Part shown: positions 1-8,986 of the stretch, one piece after another | Layout: every line of letters starts with the position of its first letter | Numbering within the stretch: the stretch's first letter is position 1 | Source of the DNA: Bacteroidia bacterium | GTDB taxonomy: Bacteria; Bacteroidota; Bacteroidia; Flavobacteriales; Flavobacteriaceae | Reading direction: 5' to 3' | Assembly: GCA_030427585.1 (NCBI GenBank) | Contig: JAUIBW010000002.1 | Location: forward strand, 62,001 to 126,000 | Length of the DNA stretch: 64,000 nucleotides | The notes under the pieces: model-generated | The model's database searches: none | What the model was told of the DNA's origin: nothing | What the model saw: only the letters and a program-made list of their open reading frames with translations | Position numbers and translations under genes: made by a program

Positions 1-739
1 CTTCCTCTATTGCTTCTTTTACGACAGGTGCTTTTTTATGCCCAAAAGCCATGATTACTATTCGCTTAGCTTTCTTTATGGTTCCTATTCCCATAGTGAT
101 GGCTCTTTTAGGGACATTTTCTATACCCAAAAAAGCTTCAGCAGCGTCAGATCGGGTGATGTGATTTAATGTAATAATTCGCGTTCCCGAATTTGGATGC
201 GACCCAGGTTCGTTAAACCCAATATGCCCCGTTCTTCCGATTCCTAATAACTGAAAATCTAAACCTCCTACCGCATTTATTTTCAACTCATAATCTATAC
301 AATACTGATAAAGATCTTTTTGCGACACCGCACCATCTGGTATATGGATGTTCTCTGGTAAGATATCTATATGATTAAATAGGTGCTCATGCATAAAGTA
401 ATAATAGCTTTGCACATTCGTTCTTTCCATTGGGTAGTATTCATCCAAATTGAATACTATAACATTAGCAAAACTTAGATTGTCTTCTTTATGAAGCCGA
501 ACTAATTCTTCGTAAACCTTAATAGGAGATGAGCCTGTAGCTAATCCCAAAACACAATAGTTCTGTTTTGCTTGCTTTTCTTTTATTAATGCAGCTATTT
601 CCTGGGCAATTACTATAGATGCATCGTCTGAGTTTTTGAATATAACATTGTGAATTTTTTCAAACTTGGTGTTTTCATAAATTCCCGCTTCTTTGTAACT
701 AATATCCTCAAGCCCCTTTAATTCAACTTTAGTAATCAT
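1..739 (-). CDS. nagB: Glucosamine-6-phosphate deaminase, NagB type (3' end outside window)
   Basis: The minus-strand frame starts at the ATG at 739 and is still open at base 1, so about 246 N-terminal residues are visible. The family converts glucosamine 6-phosphate to fructose 6-phosphate and ammonia. Visible motifs are the phosphate-binding GLATGSSP loop, the NLDEYYPM segment and GIGRTGHIGFNEPGS, all diagnostic of NagB. The N-terminal extension of about 55 residues before the sugar-phosphate isomerase fold resembles the long Bacteroidetes form that carries a C-terminal LmbE/PIG-L-like domain, but that part is not in view. It follows the ROK kinase and NagP-like genes in the same direction and would complete GlcNAc use. 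The 170-base upstream gap may hold its own promoter. Confidence 0.93.
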   Translation of the reverse strand, partial: MITKVELKGLEDISYKEAGIYENTKFEKIHNVIFKNSDDASIVIAQEIAALIKEKQAKQNYCVLGLATGSSPIKVYEELVRLHKEDNLSFANVIVFNLDEYYPMERTNVQSYYYFMHEHLFNHIDILPENIHIPDGAVSQKDLYQYCIDYELKINAVGGLDFQLLGIGRTGHIGFNEPGSHPNSGTRIITLNHITRSDAAEAFLGIENVPKRAITMGIGTIKKAKRIVIMAFGHKKAPVVKEAIEE

Positions 740-909
740 AATCCTTTTAAATTGTTATTAGATTTCATGATAAAAATAACGTATTTACTCTTCTTCAAAT
801 TTATTATCACTAATAGTTTATGTAATAAAATCTATTTGTATTAATTTTTAAATTGTTTAAATATCTCTAAAATGTACTGTTATAATAATATATCAATGCT
901 TTATTACCG

Positions 910-1809
910 TTATAATTCTTTAAAAAAATCATTATCTATTAATCTGGCTGCACCTATTAGAGCAGCACTCTCTCTAAGTGTACTTTTGTAAATTGGTATG
1001 GTAATATTTAGCCTGTTAAACGTTTGGATTAAGCTTTCTATAAAAAATGTCCAGGCGTTACTAATATTACCTCCGATTACTACAGCTTCTGCATCAAAAT
1101 CTCGCAGCCAGGGAGCGAGAAAAATCGCTAAATTCTCTGAGAATTCTTTAAAAATTTGTGAGGTTACCATATTATCTTTTTCAAATCTAATGAGTTCTTT
1201 TACTCCACTGATTTCTTTATTGGTAATTTCTTTATAACGTTTTTGAAACCACACAGTAGAAAAATTAGTATCGGCTATATCATTTCCGAATGGTAAATGA
1301 TATAGCTCTCCGTATAACGGAACTCCTTTTCCTTCTACAGTAGGAATCCCTTTTTCTAAAAAAGTAGCTCCCAAACCTGTTCCCAAAGTAATTGCAATAG
1401 CCTTATTAAAAGAAATCAACTCTCCTACCCAAGCTTCTCCTATTCCGAAACATGCTGCATCATTATAAAATCGAACAGAAACAGAGGGTTGTAGGTTTAA
1501 TTTTTTAATAATATGATCTTTAAGATTAAGATTGCTTAGCTTCTGAAACTTATTTTCTCCTTTACCAGGAAAAACTCCTTTTTCATAATCAAAAGGGCCT
1601 GGTATAGCTATACCTATTCCTTTTAATTTTTGATTTCCTAAATTATCAATCGCTAATTCTATAGCACTAATCCAGCTATCTAATATCAGATCTGAATCGG
1701 ATGTATTACTAATTTTCATTGTATAGATGTTTTGTACTTGATTTGGTACATTTTCATCTATAATAGCTACGGAAATATGACTACCTCCGATATCTACTCC
1801 TAGAACCAT
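910..1809 (-). CDS. ROK-family sugar kinase, probable N-acetylglucosamine or glucose kinase
   Basis: This 299-residue cytoplasmic protein has the ROK/ASKHA fold. The N-terminal phosphate-1 loop DIGGSH lies near residue 6, the catalytic Asp is in YNDAAC (about D117), and the phosphate-2 loop TLGTGLGA lies near residue 141. The usual ROK zinc motif CxCGxxGCxE is absent; the equivalent stretch around 166-176 keeps a Glu and a His but has no cysteines. It sits 10 bases downstream of a NagP-like transporter gene and upstream of nagB, so phosphorylation of imported GlcNAc is the most economical role. Sugar specificity cannot be read from the sequence, and glucose or mannose are alternatives. Confidence 0.85.
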   Translation of the reverse strand: MVLGVDIGGSHISVAIIDENVPNQVQNIYTMKISNTSDSDLILDSWISAIELAIDNLGNQKLKGIGIAIPGPFDYEKGVFPGKGENKFQKLSNLNLKDHIIKKLNLQPSVSVRFYNDAACFGIGEAWVGELISFNKAIAITLGTGLGATFLEKGIPTVEGKGVPLYGELYHLPFGNDIADTNFSTVWFQKRYKEITNKEISGVKELIRFEKDNMVTSQIFKEFSENLAIFLAPWLRDFDAEAVVIGGNISNAWTFFIESLIQTFNRLNITIPIYKSTLRESAALIGAARLIDNDFFKEL

Positions 1810-1819
1810 TTTTATATTT

Positions 1820-3256
1820 TTAAAGTGTATGTTTTATCTTGTATCCAACCAGACCATAGAAAATTAAATATCCATAACATACCATAGGTATAAAAAAGGA
1901 TAGTTTAATCCCTATATAATCTGCTACTACTCCCTGTAATAGAGGTATTAGTGCTCCTCCAACTATCATCATTACTAATAATGAAGATGCTTGACTTGTA
2001 TATTTTCCTAAATCTTTTATCGCCAGTGTAAATATATTTGACCACAAAATTGAGTTAAATGCTCCAATCGCTATGGCGCTCCAGAAGGCTAGCTCTCCAT
2101 TATATAAGATCATGATCAATAACAATACTATAATTATTCCTGCAAATAAGGCTAATACTTTTGAAGGTTTAGTGCCTCCTATGAGAAAAAACAAATAGTT
2201 ACTAATTAAGAAAACTACAAATAGCCAAATTTTAGAAAATGAAAAAAATTGTAATGAAAATGTACCATCGTCAATCTTTATTGCAGTAATAAAATAAAGA
2301 ACAAAAAAGAACAGAATCGACAATGAAGCCATGAGGAGATATTTTTTCGCTTTACTGGTAATTTCACTCATAGATACCGATCCTAAAAACCTCCCTATCA
2401 TTGCGCCTCCCCAGTAGTACGATAAAAATACTCCTGCCTCTGCTTCTTCCATTCCCATAATGGTTTCCAGGCCAAAGAAATTTATTAAAAAGCTACCAAT
2501 AGATACTTCGCCACCTACATAAAAAAAGATGGCAAACATTCCTAAAACAACATGCCTGAATTTTAATACTCCAAGTCCTTTCTCAATTTTTTCGTTATTG
2601 ATAAAAGATGGTAGTCTAACAAATTTTATGATAATAGCAAGTATAAAAAACAGGCTTCCATATATTAGATATGGTATTTTTAAAGAATCTACTGTAATTT
2701 CACCATCAGAGAACACTTTATATAACAATATTGCACCCACAATTGGGGCCAGTGTAGTACCGAAAGAATTAAATCCCTGTGCCAGATTAAGTCTACTTGA
2801 TGCCGTTTCTGGCTTTCCTAGTATGGCGGCATATGCATTAGCAGTAATTTGTAAAATGGTTACCCCAGAAGCAAGAACAAACAAAGCACCTAAGAATATA
2901 GGGTATCGTTGATAACTAGCTGCAGGATAAAAAAGGCAGCAACCAATCCCACACAATACGAGTCCTATAATTATTCCATTTTTATAGCCTATCTTAGAAA
3001 TGGGATCTCCTATACTTACCGAAGTAATAAAATAAATAAGAGAAATAATAAAAAAGGCTCCAAAAAAGGCAAACTGTATTAATGCCGCCTGAAAATAACT
3101 AAGTTCGAAAACAGCCTTTAAATGAGGAATTAACACATCATTCATAACCGTAATAAAACCCCATAAAAAAAACAAAAAGATAATTGCAAAAAAAGGTTTA
3201 CTGTAATTGTTTTGTCTTTCTGATTTTGTGGCTCCGTAACCTGATAATATTGGCAT
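1820..3256 (-). CDS. nagP: MFS sugar:proton symporter, FucP/NagP type
   Basis: This 478-residue inner-membrane protein has about 12 hydrophobic segments. The start of TM1 (FLWGFITVMNDVLIPHLK) matches the FucP/GluP/NagP family of fucose, glucose/galactose and GlcNAc symporters. A cytoplasmic loop is followed by the second six-helix half from about residue 230. It is the first gene after the SusD terminator and is tightly linked to the ROK kinase (10 bases) and nagB, which favours GlcNAc as substrate. Fucose is a plausible alternative because the locus also encodes a fucosidase, but no fucose isomerase or fuculokinase gene is seen. The symbol reflects context rather than proof of substrate. Confidence 0.85.
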   Translation of the reverse strand: MPILSGYGATKSERQNNYSKPFFAIIFLFFLWGFITVMNDVLIPHLKAVFELSYFQAALIQFAFFGAFFIISLIYFITSVSIGDPISKIGYKNGIIIGLVLCGIGCCLFYPAASYQRYPIFLGALFVLASGVTILQITANAYAAILGKPETASSRLNLAQGFNSFGTTLAPIVGAILLYKVFSDGEITVDSLKIPYLIYGSLFFILAIIIKFVRLPSFINNEKIEKGLGVLKFRHVVLGMFAIFFYVGGEVSIGSFLINFFGLETIMGMEEAEAGVFLSYYWGGAMIGRFLGSVSMSEITSKAKKYLLMASLSILFFFVLYFITAIKIDDGTFSLQFFSFSKIWLFVVFLISNYLFFLIGGTKPSKVLALFAGIIIVLLLIMILYNGELAFWSAIAIGAFNSILWSNIFTLAIKDLGKYTSQASSLLVMMIVGGALIPLLQGVVADYIGIKLSFFIPMVCYGYLIFYGLVGYKIKHTL

Positions 3257-3464
3257 ACTTTTGATAATTGTTATTTAATGAAATAGGTATGAAAAAACTC
3301 TATAAACGTTATGCTGTTTTAGTTGACAAAACCTTATAACAGATAAATATTTAGGTTTCTTAAATTTGCATATTCATTTTTCTATTTTTATAGTACTATT
3401 TATGATTTCTATATCAGATTCCTTTTTAATAGTTCATGGAGTTGTAAAACAAAAATAATTTCTT

Positions 3465-3495
3465 TAAAAACCCTCCTTTTGTTTAGGAGGGTTGG
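3465..3495 (-). terminator. Rho-independent terminator after susD
   Basis: On the minus strand a perfect 9-bp stem (AACCCTCCT with AGGAGGGTT, 7-base loop) is followed by a T-rich tract. It lies just past the SusD stop and separates the SusCD part of the locus from nagP, ROK and nagB. A weak stem facing the other way cannot be excluded. Confidence 0.85.
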
Positions 3496-3534
3496 ATATT
3501 GCTATCAAAAAATCACATTATGAAAACTATAGTT

Positions 3535-5436
3535 TTATTCTTGTTTAGCCCACCATAAAGGAGTGTGTACCGTATCATCTCCTCCCAAATGATTAACTGC
3601 TTGTTGATATCCATTTGGTACATTATTAGGGAAATCAGAAGGATATTTTAGCCGTTGCCCATAAAACTTCACATTGTTAGTCATAAAATTACCACTATTT
3701 AATGCTGGTAAATCTGGTAATAGATTTTCAACGGCAGGATTTTCAAAAAATGGCAATCCTAGCCTTCTGTGATCACTCCAGGCTTCTAGGGGTAACCATG
3801 GCGTTTGAGCAATATACTTTTGTGTAATAATTTTAGTTAAAAGGTCATTTTTGACCGTACCTCCTTTATAAATTGTATTCTCTGGATAATTAACATTAAC
3901 TGATCCCGGAGTACCTGTATAACCATCGAGATAATTCATCGAGATACTCGTAGGTGGTTCTATTACATGTCCCCAACTTACAGAGGTTCCTACTCTATTA
4001 TAATCCTGAGAACTCAAATATGAACCTAAATGAGAAGAAACATTTAAATGACTAAAACTCTCACTAATCCCTTGTTCATAAGCTGCCTGACCACTCATTG
4101 GAACATTCCATCCTCTTATAGCAGCTTCTGCAATTAAGAAATAAGATTCCCATGAAGCAAAAAATATACGTTTGGCGGCACTATCTCTATACTTGTTGGA
4201 TAAACGTGGTAATGTACCTGCATATCTCAATCCATTTTTTGAACCTTTAGCTCCCCAGTCACCAGTAGTTGGGGCGTTCCAGGTAAATGTAGCATCTATT
4301 TCAACAACAACATTGTCTGCATCATCAAGTAAATCTCTTTTAGTTGTAGTTGCAGCATTGGACCATGAGGGGTAAGTATTAAAATCTGGGTCATCGAAAT
4401 CCCCGGGGATTTTATACATCACATACGCTCTCGGGTCTATACTGCTATGCAATCCGTCAAACCAAAAACCTGCAGAAGGATCATTAGTCATTGTTGTAAA
4501 ATGATCTTCAAATTTTAATCCGATATAGTTTGCTGGTTTTATATGGGTATGTTTATCTACTGGTAATAAATCTTGAGATATTACACCTCCTAAACCTATC
4601 ATTATATTATTTAGAGTTGGAGATAAATACTGATTATTCCATTGTCTAGTCATTACTCCAGTATAAGAATTCCATCCATCTACTTCCTGAACCTCAAAAT
4701 TATCTGCTAAAGATGCTATATATATATCACTCACTGCATCCTCAAATTCCTGTTGCGCTTTAGAAGGATCTACTTCAGATAATCTCATAGCCAAGCGCAT
4801 TCTTAATGAATTAGCATATTTCTTCCATTTAGTATAATCATATCCATACGCAGGGTCTAGTTTTTCTAATCCACTTGGATTAATGATTGACACATCTAAT
4901 TCTGCCGCAGCCTCTTTCAGTTCAGATAAAAGATAATAATATACATCTTTCACGCTGTTATATTCTGGATTTTCTCCTTGGAAACCCTGAATAGGGATAG
5001 GTCCAAAATTATCACTCATTTCGCTCATAACATACGCTCTCCAAATCCTTGCTACTTGCTTTAAATTAGCAGTGTATTCTTTGTCTATTCCAGAATCAAT
5101 ATGAGCATCTGCTATTTTTATTCCAGAATTAATATCATTTAACCATTTAGAAACATATCTGTTATAATAGTCACTAGTCCATCCATCATTTTGAAAACCT
5201 TCAGATAATGTTCCAATTCTATCCATTCGTCCTGCATCTTTCCAATACAACACAAAAACTCGTTCAGCAATATGTGGGTCTTGTTGTGCTCCTCCAATAG
5301 AATTATTTATAAAATATTCTATCTGCACCTGATCTTCATTAGCCGCTATAGGGTCTACATTGATTTCTTCAAAATCAGAACATGAAAACATCAACAAACC
5401 CAAAACTAAAGCCGTTTTTTTTAATATTTTTTTCAT
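3535..5436 (-). CDS. SusD-like outer-membrane glycan-binding lipoprotein
   Basis: This 633-residue surface lipoprotein captures oligosaccharides and hands them to its SusC partner. It has a signal peptide with lipobox LLMFSC (Cys near residue 19), then DFEEINVDPIAA, the typical start of the SusD-like-2 (RagB/SusD) group. An alpha-helical TPR-like core follows, and the C-terminal part reads LEAWSDHRRLGLP, also common in this group. It lies directly downstream of susC with a 119-base spacer, and a good terminator follows the stop. The spacer carries an element shared with the spacer before the glycosylasparaginase gene. The ligand is inferred from neighbouring enzymes to be N-glycan fragments. 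Confidence 0.95.
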   Translation of the reverse strand: MKKILKKTALVLGLLMFSCSDFEEINVDPIAANEDQVQIEYFINNSIGGAQQDPHIAERVFVLYWKDAGRMDRIGTLSEGFQNDGWTSDYYNRYVSKWLNDINSGIKIADAHIDSGIDKEYTANLKQVARIWRAYVMSEMSDNFGPIPIQGFQGENPEYNSVKDVYYYLLSELKEAAAELDVSIINPSGLEKLDPAYGYDYTKWKKYANSLRMRLAMRLSEVDPSKAQQEFEDAVSDIYIASLADNFEVQEVDGWNSYTGVMTRQWNNQYLSPTLNNIMIGLGGVISQDLLPVDKHTHIKPANYIGLKFEDHFTTMTNDPSAGFWFDGLHSSIDPRAYVMYKIPGDFDDPDFNTYPSWSNAATTTKRDLLDDADNVVVEIDATFTWNAPTTGDWGAKGSKNGLRYAGTLPRLSNKYRDSAAKRIFFASWESYFLIAEAAIRGWNVPMSGQAAYEQGISESFSHLNVSSHLGSYLSSQDYNRVGTSVSWGHVIEPPTSISMNYLDGYTGTPGSVNVNYPENTIYKGGTVKNDLLTKIITQKYIAQTPWLPLEAWSDHRRLGLPFFENPAVENLLPDLPALNSGNFMTNNVKFYGQRLKYPSDFPNNVPNGYQQAVNHLGGDDTVHTPLWWAKQE

Positions 5437-5439
5437 CTG

Positions 5440-5540
5440 TTTAAATTTATTTTTTTCTAATTATCAGATGGAATTCACCATTAAACATTTCAGTTGGGTA
5501 GTATAACTTTATTGTTATGGTTCATTTCATAATTCCATTC
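5440..5540 (-). repeat. Intergenic leader element, copy A (susC-susD spacer)
   Basis: The spacer is homologous to 18487-18588. Shared blocks, plus-strand sense, are TTTCATCTGTT at the downstream start codon, ATGGAATTCACCA (5468-5480), a GTTGG block, and a 19-base block at 5515-5533 that matches copy B at 18 positions. The blocks keep the same order and nearly the same spacing, and both copies lead straight into the start codon of a lipoprotein gene. Confidence 0.75.
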
Positions 5541-5555
5541 AACTATATTAAACTT

Positions 5556-8500
5556 TTAAAAACTTACCGATACATTCAAAATTATACTACGTGTTGTTGG
5601 AGATGAAAGGCTTTCAAAACCTGTAGCATTAGTTGAGGTTGCATAAACTGATTCTGGGTCAACACCGTTTAAATGACTTTTAATCATCCAAACATTGTTA
5701 GCAGAAATTCCTAATGTCATCTTTTGAATTTCTATTTTTTCTAGCCATTTAGATGGAAGAGAATAACTTAAGTTTACATTTCTTAATCGAATATTCGTAG
5801 CATCATAAATATTAGCTTCACTTATCCCCAAATTACCAGATCTACCTGTAATTGCTGTCCAATAATTCTCAGGAGAAACAGCTACTGTATTTGTTGTAAA
5901 ATTACCACTACCATCATCTACTACTCCATCGACCAAAATATCTTCTCTCTCTCCATCTACTACCGTAACAGCAGCATTACCAGATTCTTGTAATGCAAGA
6001 TTTGTTCCTGAAAATATTTCTCCTCCTAAACGAGCATCTATTAAGAACCCGAGGGATATATTTTTATAAGTAAATGTGTTGGAAAACCCAATCATAGCAT
6101 CTGGTTGTTGATTTCCCAAATTGAAGCTTTCTTCAGTTGCCAAAGGCAATCCATCTCCATCAACAATGATTTTACCAAAATTTGCATCAGATGGATCTTC
6201 TACTCTTCTATATTTGGTTCCCCATATTTCACCATAACCTCCTCCTTTAAATGCCAGGATCGATAAATTATCAAAACCTCCCAAACGATATTTTGTGACC
6301 TCGTCTGTAAGTTCCTGTATCGTATTTTCGTTGGTTGAGTAATTAAGATTTGCATCCCATGAAAACCCTTTCAGGTTATCAAGTATTTTTCCACTTATCC
6401 CTAATTCATATCCTTCATTTTGTATATCACCTGCATTAATTATTTCAGAATTAAAACCACTTAATGGATCTAGGGGAATCTCTATTAATTGATTAGTAGC
6501 ATTGGATTTATACCACGCAAAATCAATAGCTAATCGATTATTAAAAAATCGTCCTTCAAATCCAACTTCTAAAGTTTTAATCAATTCATTTTTTACATCA
6601 GAATTAAATAAAATATCACCACTAGTAGCTGTTGTATTATCATTGGGGTCACTTCCTATTGTATAAAAATTGTAGAGTTTATACGCATCTAGATCATTTC
6701 CTACTGAAGCATATGAAGCTCTAATTTTACTAAAGTTTAACCACGAAGGTAATTCACTAAACATTTCTGTAAACACTAAAGAAGTACTGATAGATGGATA
6801 GAAAAATGATCGATTCGCTTTGCTTAATGTAGAGGACCAATCATTACGTCCAGTTGCCTCTACAAAGAAATAACCTCCATAGTTTAATTGCAATGAACCA
6901 TATAGAGAGTTAATCTTTTTTTCACTAAAAATTTGTTCTATAGTTGCATTGTTTATTCCATTATTTAATGAAAATAAATTTGGAACTTCAAGGTCTCCAG
7001 AATTAGAACTTAACCCACTAACTCTATTAGACATTAAATTTCCTCCAAAAGTCAATACGCCACCAAACTCTCCGACAATATTATCCTTTGAAGCAGTAAA
7101 TAAAGCACTATAATTTTTTTCTATAAATGTATTTTTCCCTAAAGAATATCTCCCGGTATCAGAAAGAGGACTACCAGAATATAACTTAGACTCTGTGTTG
7201 GTAGTATACAAATCGGCTCCTGCTCTAATCTCAGCACTTAGCCAATCAGTCATTTTATATTTTAATGAGCCATTTAATAAAAAACGATCTCTCGAATCTT
7301 CACTTAGATTCTTCTCTGTTGACCAATATGGGTTTACCGCATTAGTATCCAAAAACCATCTCATGTTATTTGATTGATCTGTATGCATTTCAAATTCTGC
7401 AATATTCAATGATCTTGGTAATAATGCCACAGTACGATAAGGATTACTAATATTTGTTCCATTTAAAGGCCTGTTTTCTGCCTTTAAGTTGGTGTATTGT
7501 ACTTTAACATCTGTAGTCCATTTATTTTCCTTACCAAATTTAGATACTGCTCTTGTTAATAAATTTAGTCTTTCTAAAGTAGCTCCCGGGATGTTACTAT
7601 CATCATTTAAAAAGTTTGCCGAAGTATAAATTGATGTTGCATCATTAACTTGTTGCTGAAACGAAATACTATATGTCTGATTAAACCCTCCATTATAATA
7701 ATGATCCAAATTATCATAAGCTTTTAATGCAACTTGTTTTCCTTCCCAATCCTCTACTGATTGTCCTTCTATTTTTGGTCCCCAACTTGAAACTGATTGA
7801 TTTTCAAAAACTCCGTTGGTTCCTTGTCCGTAAGAGTTTTGAAGTTCTGGTTTTAAAAATATACTTTGAAACCCTGTAGTTGCAGAAAATGTTATTCCTA
7901 ATCCTTGTCTTGATTTTCCTGTCTTCGTTGTAATTAGTATCACACCATTTCCTGCACGTGACCCGTACAACGCTGCGGCAGCCCCTCCTTTTAATACAGA
8001 AATGCTTTCTATATCTTCTGGATTTAAATCTCCTAAACCATTTCCCAAATCCTGTGAGGGGTTAAAAAAATCATTTTCGGTAGCTCCTGTAAAATTATTC
8101 ATTGGTATTCCATCAACTACAATTAATGGTTGGTTGTCTCCTGTAAGAGAACTATTTCCTCTTAATACAATTTTTGAAGAACTTGCAGGACCATTACTTC
8201 CTCTTACAATCTGAAGCCCAGCTACTTTACCAGAAATAGAGTTTGCCAAATTATTCTCTCTTGCCTCTAATACGGTAGCTCCTTTTACTTCTTGCACAGA
8301 ATACCCCAAAGATTTCCTTGCTCTTTTAATTCCTAAAGCCGTAACAACGACTTCTCCTAACTGTTCAGTATCTTCAATTAATGACACATTAATTTCGGAT
8401 TGTCCATTTATGGATATTTCCTTTTCTTCAAATCCAAGAGAAGAAAATATTAAAATACCCGATGAATCTGAAACCACAACAGTATAATTTCCATCAAAAT

Positions 8501-8669
8501 CTGTTGATGTACCATTAGATGTTCCCTTTTCAATTACATTTACCCCAACCAGAGGTATCCCGTCTATACCCGTTACAATACCAGAAACGGTTTTTTTATT
8601 TTGTGCTAATGTTACACTACTTGATAAACACAACACAATTGTTAAAAAAATCAGTAATTTATCAATCAT
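5556..8669 (-). CDS. SusC/RagA-family TonB-dependent outer-membrane transporter
   Basis: This 1037-residue protein energises uptake of glycans through the outer membrane with TonB. A signal peptide (to about residue 22) is followed by a carboxypeptidase-regulatory-like beta-sandwich (about 27-110). Next come the TonB-box/plug region with GEVVVTALGIKRARKSLGY and the plug motif PLIVVDGIPMNN, and then a 22-strand barrel ending in Phe, as expected for outer-membrane insertion. It is the first gene of the SusCD pair and is preceded by about 300 bases that carry only a decayed fucosidase stub. No N-terminal secretin/TonB signalling extension is present, so it is not an anti-sigma-coupled transducer. 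Confidence 0.96.
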   Translation of the reverse strand: MIDKLLIFLTIVLCLSSSVTLAQNKKTVSGIVTGIDGIPLVGVNVIEKGTSNGTSTDFDGNYTVVVSDSSGILIFSSLGFEEKEISINGQSEINVSLIEDTEQLGEVVVTALGIKRARKSLGYSVQEVKGATVLEARENNLANSISGKVAGLQIVRGSNGPASSSKIVLRGNSSLTGDNQPLIVVDGIPMNNFTGATENDFFNPSQDLGNGLGDLNPEDIESISVLKGGAAAALYGSRAGNGVILITTKTGKSRQGLGITFSATTGFQSIFLKPELQNSYGQGTNGVFENQSVSSWGPKIEGQSVEDWEGKQVALKAYDNLDHYYNGGFNQTYSISFQQQVNDATSIYTSANFLNDDSNIPGATLERLNLLTRAVSKFGKENKWTTDVKVQYTNLKAENRPLNGTNISNPYRTVALLPRSLNIAEFEMHTDQSNNMRWFLDTNAVNPYWSTEKNLSEDSRDRFLLNGSLKYKMTDWLSAEIRAGADLYTTNTESKLYSGSPLSDTGRYSLGKNTFIEKNYSALFTASKDNIVGEFGGVLTFGGNLMSNRVSGLSSNSGDLEVPNLFSLNNGINNATIEQIFSEKKINSLYGSLQLNYGGYFFVEATGRNDWSSTLSKANRSFFYPSISTSLVFTEMFSELPSWLNFSKIRASYASVGNDLDAYKLYNFYTIGSDPNDNTTATSGDILFNSDVKNELIKTLEVGFEGRFFNNRLAIDFAWYKSNATNQLIEIPLDPLSGFNSEIINAGDIQNEGYELGISGKILDNLKGFSWDANLNYSTNENTIQELTDEVTKYRLGGFDNLSILAFKGGGYGEIWGTKYRRVEDPSDANFGKIIVDGDGLPLATEESFNLGNQQPDAMIGFSNTFTYKNISLGFLIDARLGGEIFSGTNLALQESGNAAVTVVDGEREDILVDGVVDDGSGNFTTNTVAVSPENYWTAITGRSGNLGISEANIYDATNIRLRNVNLSYSLPSKWLEKIEIQKMTLGISANNVWMIKSHLNGVDPESVYATSTNATGFESLSSPTTRSIILNVSVSF

Positions 8670-8823
8670 ACTATCTTCTTTTAGTTAATTTATTTCTATA
8701 TCGACAGTACAAATGTTACTCTAATGCTATTTTTTTATATAAATTTTTCGATCAATGACAACTCAAAAAGGTTAAATAACATCGAATTGATTTATAAAAG
8801 AAGTGGGGTAAGTTTTAGTTTTG

Positions 8824-8925
8824 CTATTCTTCCAGTTTTTTAAGTACTATAGTATCTTTTTCAGGAACATAGCGCTCTTCTTCGTGATGTTTCTGAGTTA
8901 TTATTTCTATACTAGATACCATCAT
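8824..8925 (-). pseudogene. Decayed 5' stub of an alpha-L-fucosidase (GH29-like) gene
   Basis: A 33-codon minus-strand frame starts at the paired ATGs at 8925 and ends in a stop at 8824. The hydrophobic codons just upstream look like the remains of a signal peptide. The peptide ends RYVPEKDTIVLKKLEE, which resembles the conserved start of one Bacteroidetes GH29 group, where it would continue WQDxKFGLxxHWG. Here it stops, and nothing downstream continues the enzyme. This reading rests on remembered family similarity of a short stretch; a small expressed peptide is the alternative. An intact GH29 gene lies at 13700-15052. Confidence 0.4.
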
Positions 8926-8986
8926 TAAAGTACACAACAATAAAAACTGAATTGTATTAGAATTTATAGTAAGTAGTCAACTTTAT

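Noticed and set aside
1455..1475. GCATCATTATAAAA resembling the -35 element of the proposed SigZ promoters
   Set aside because: It lies inside the ROK gene, has no CGTCTTAA at the correct distance, and precedes no plus-strand gene.
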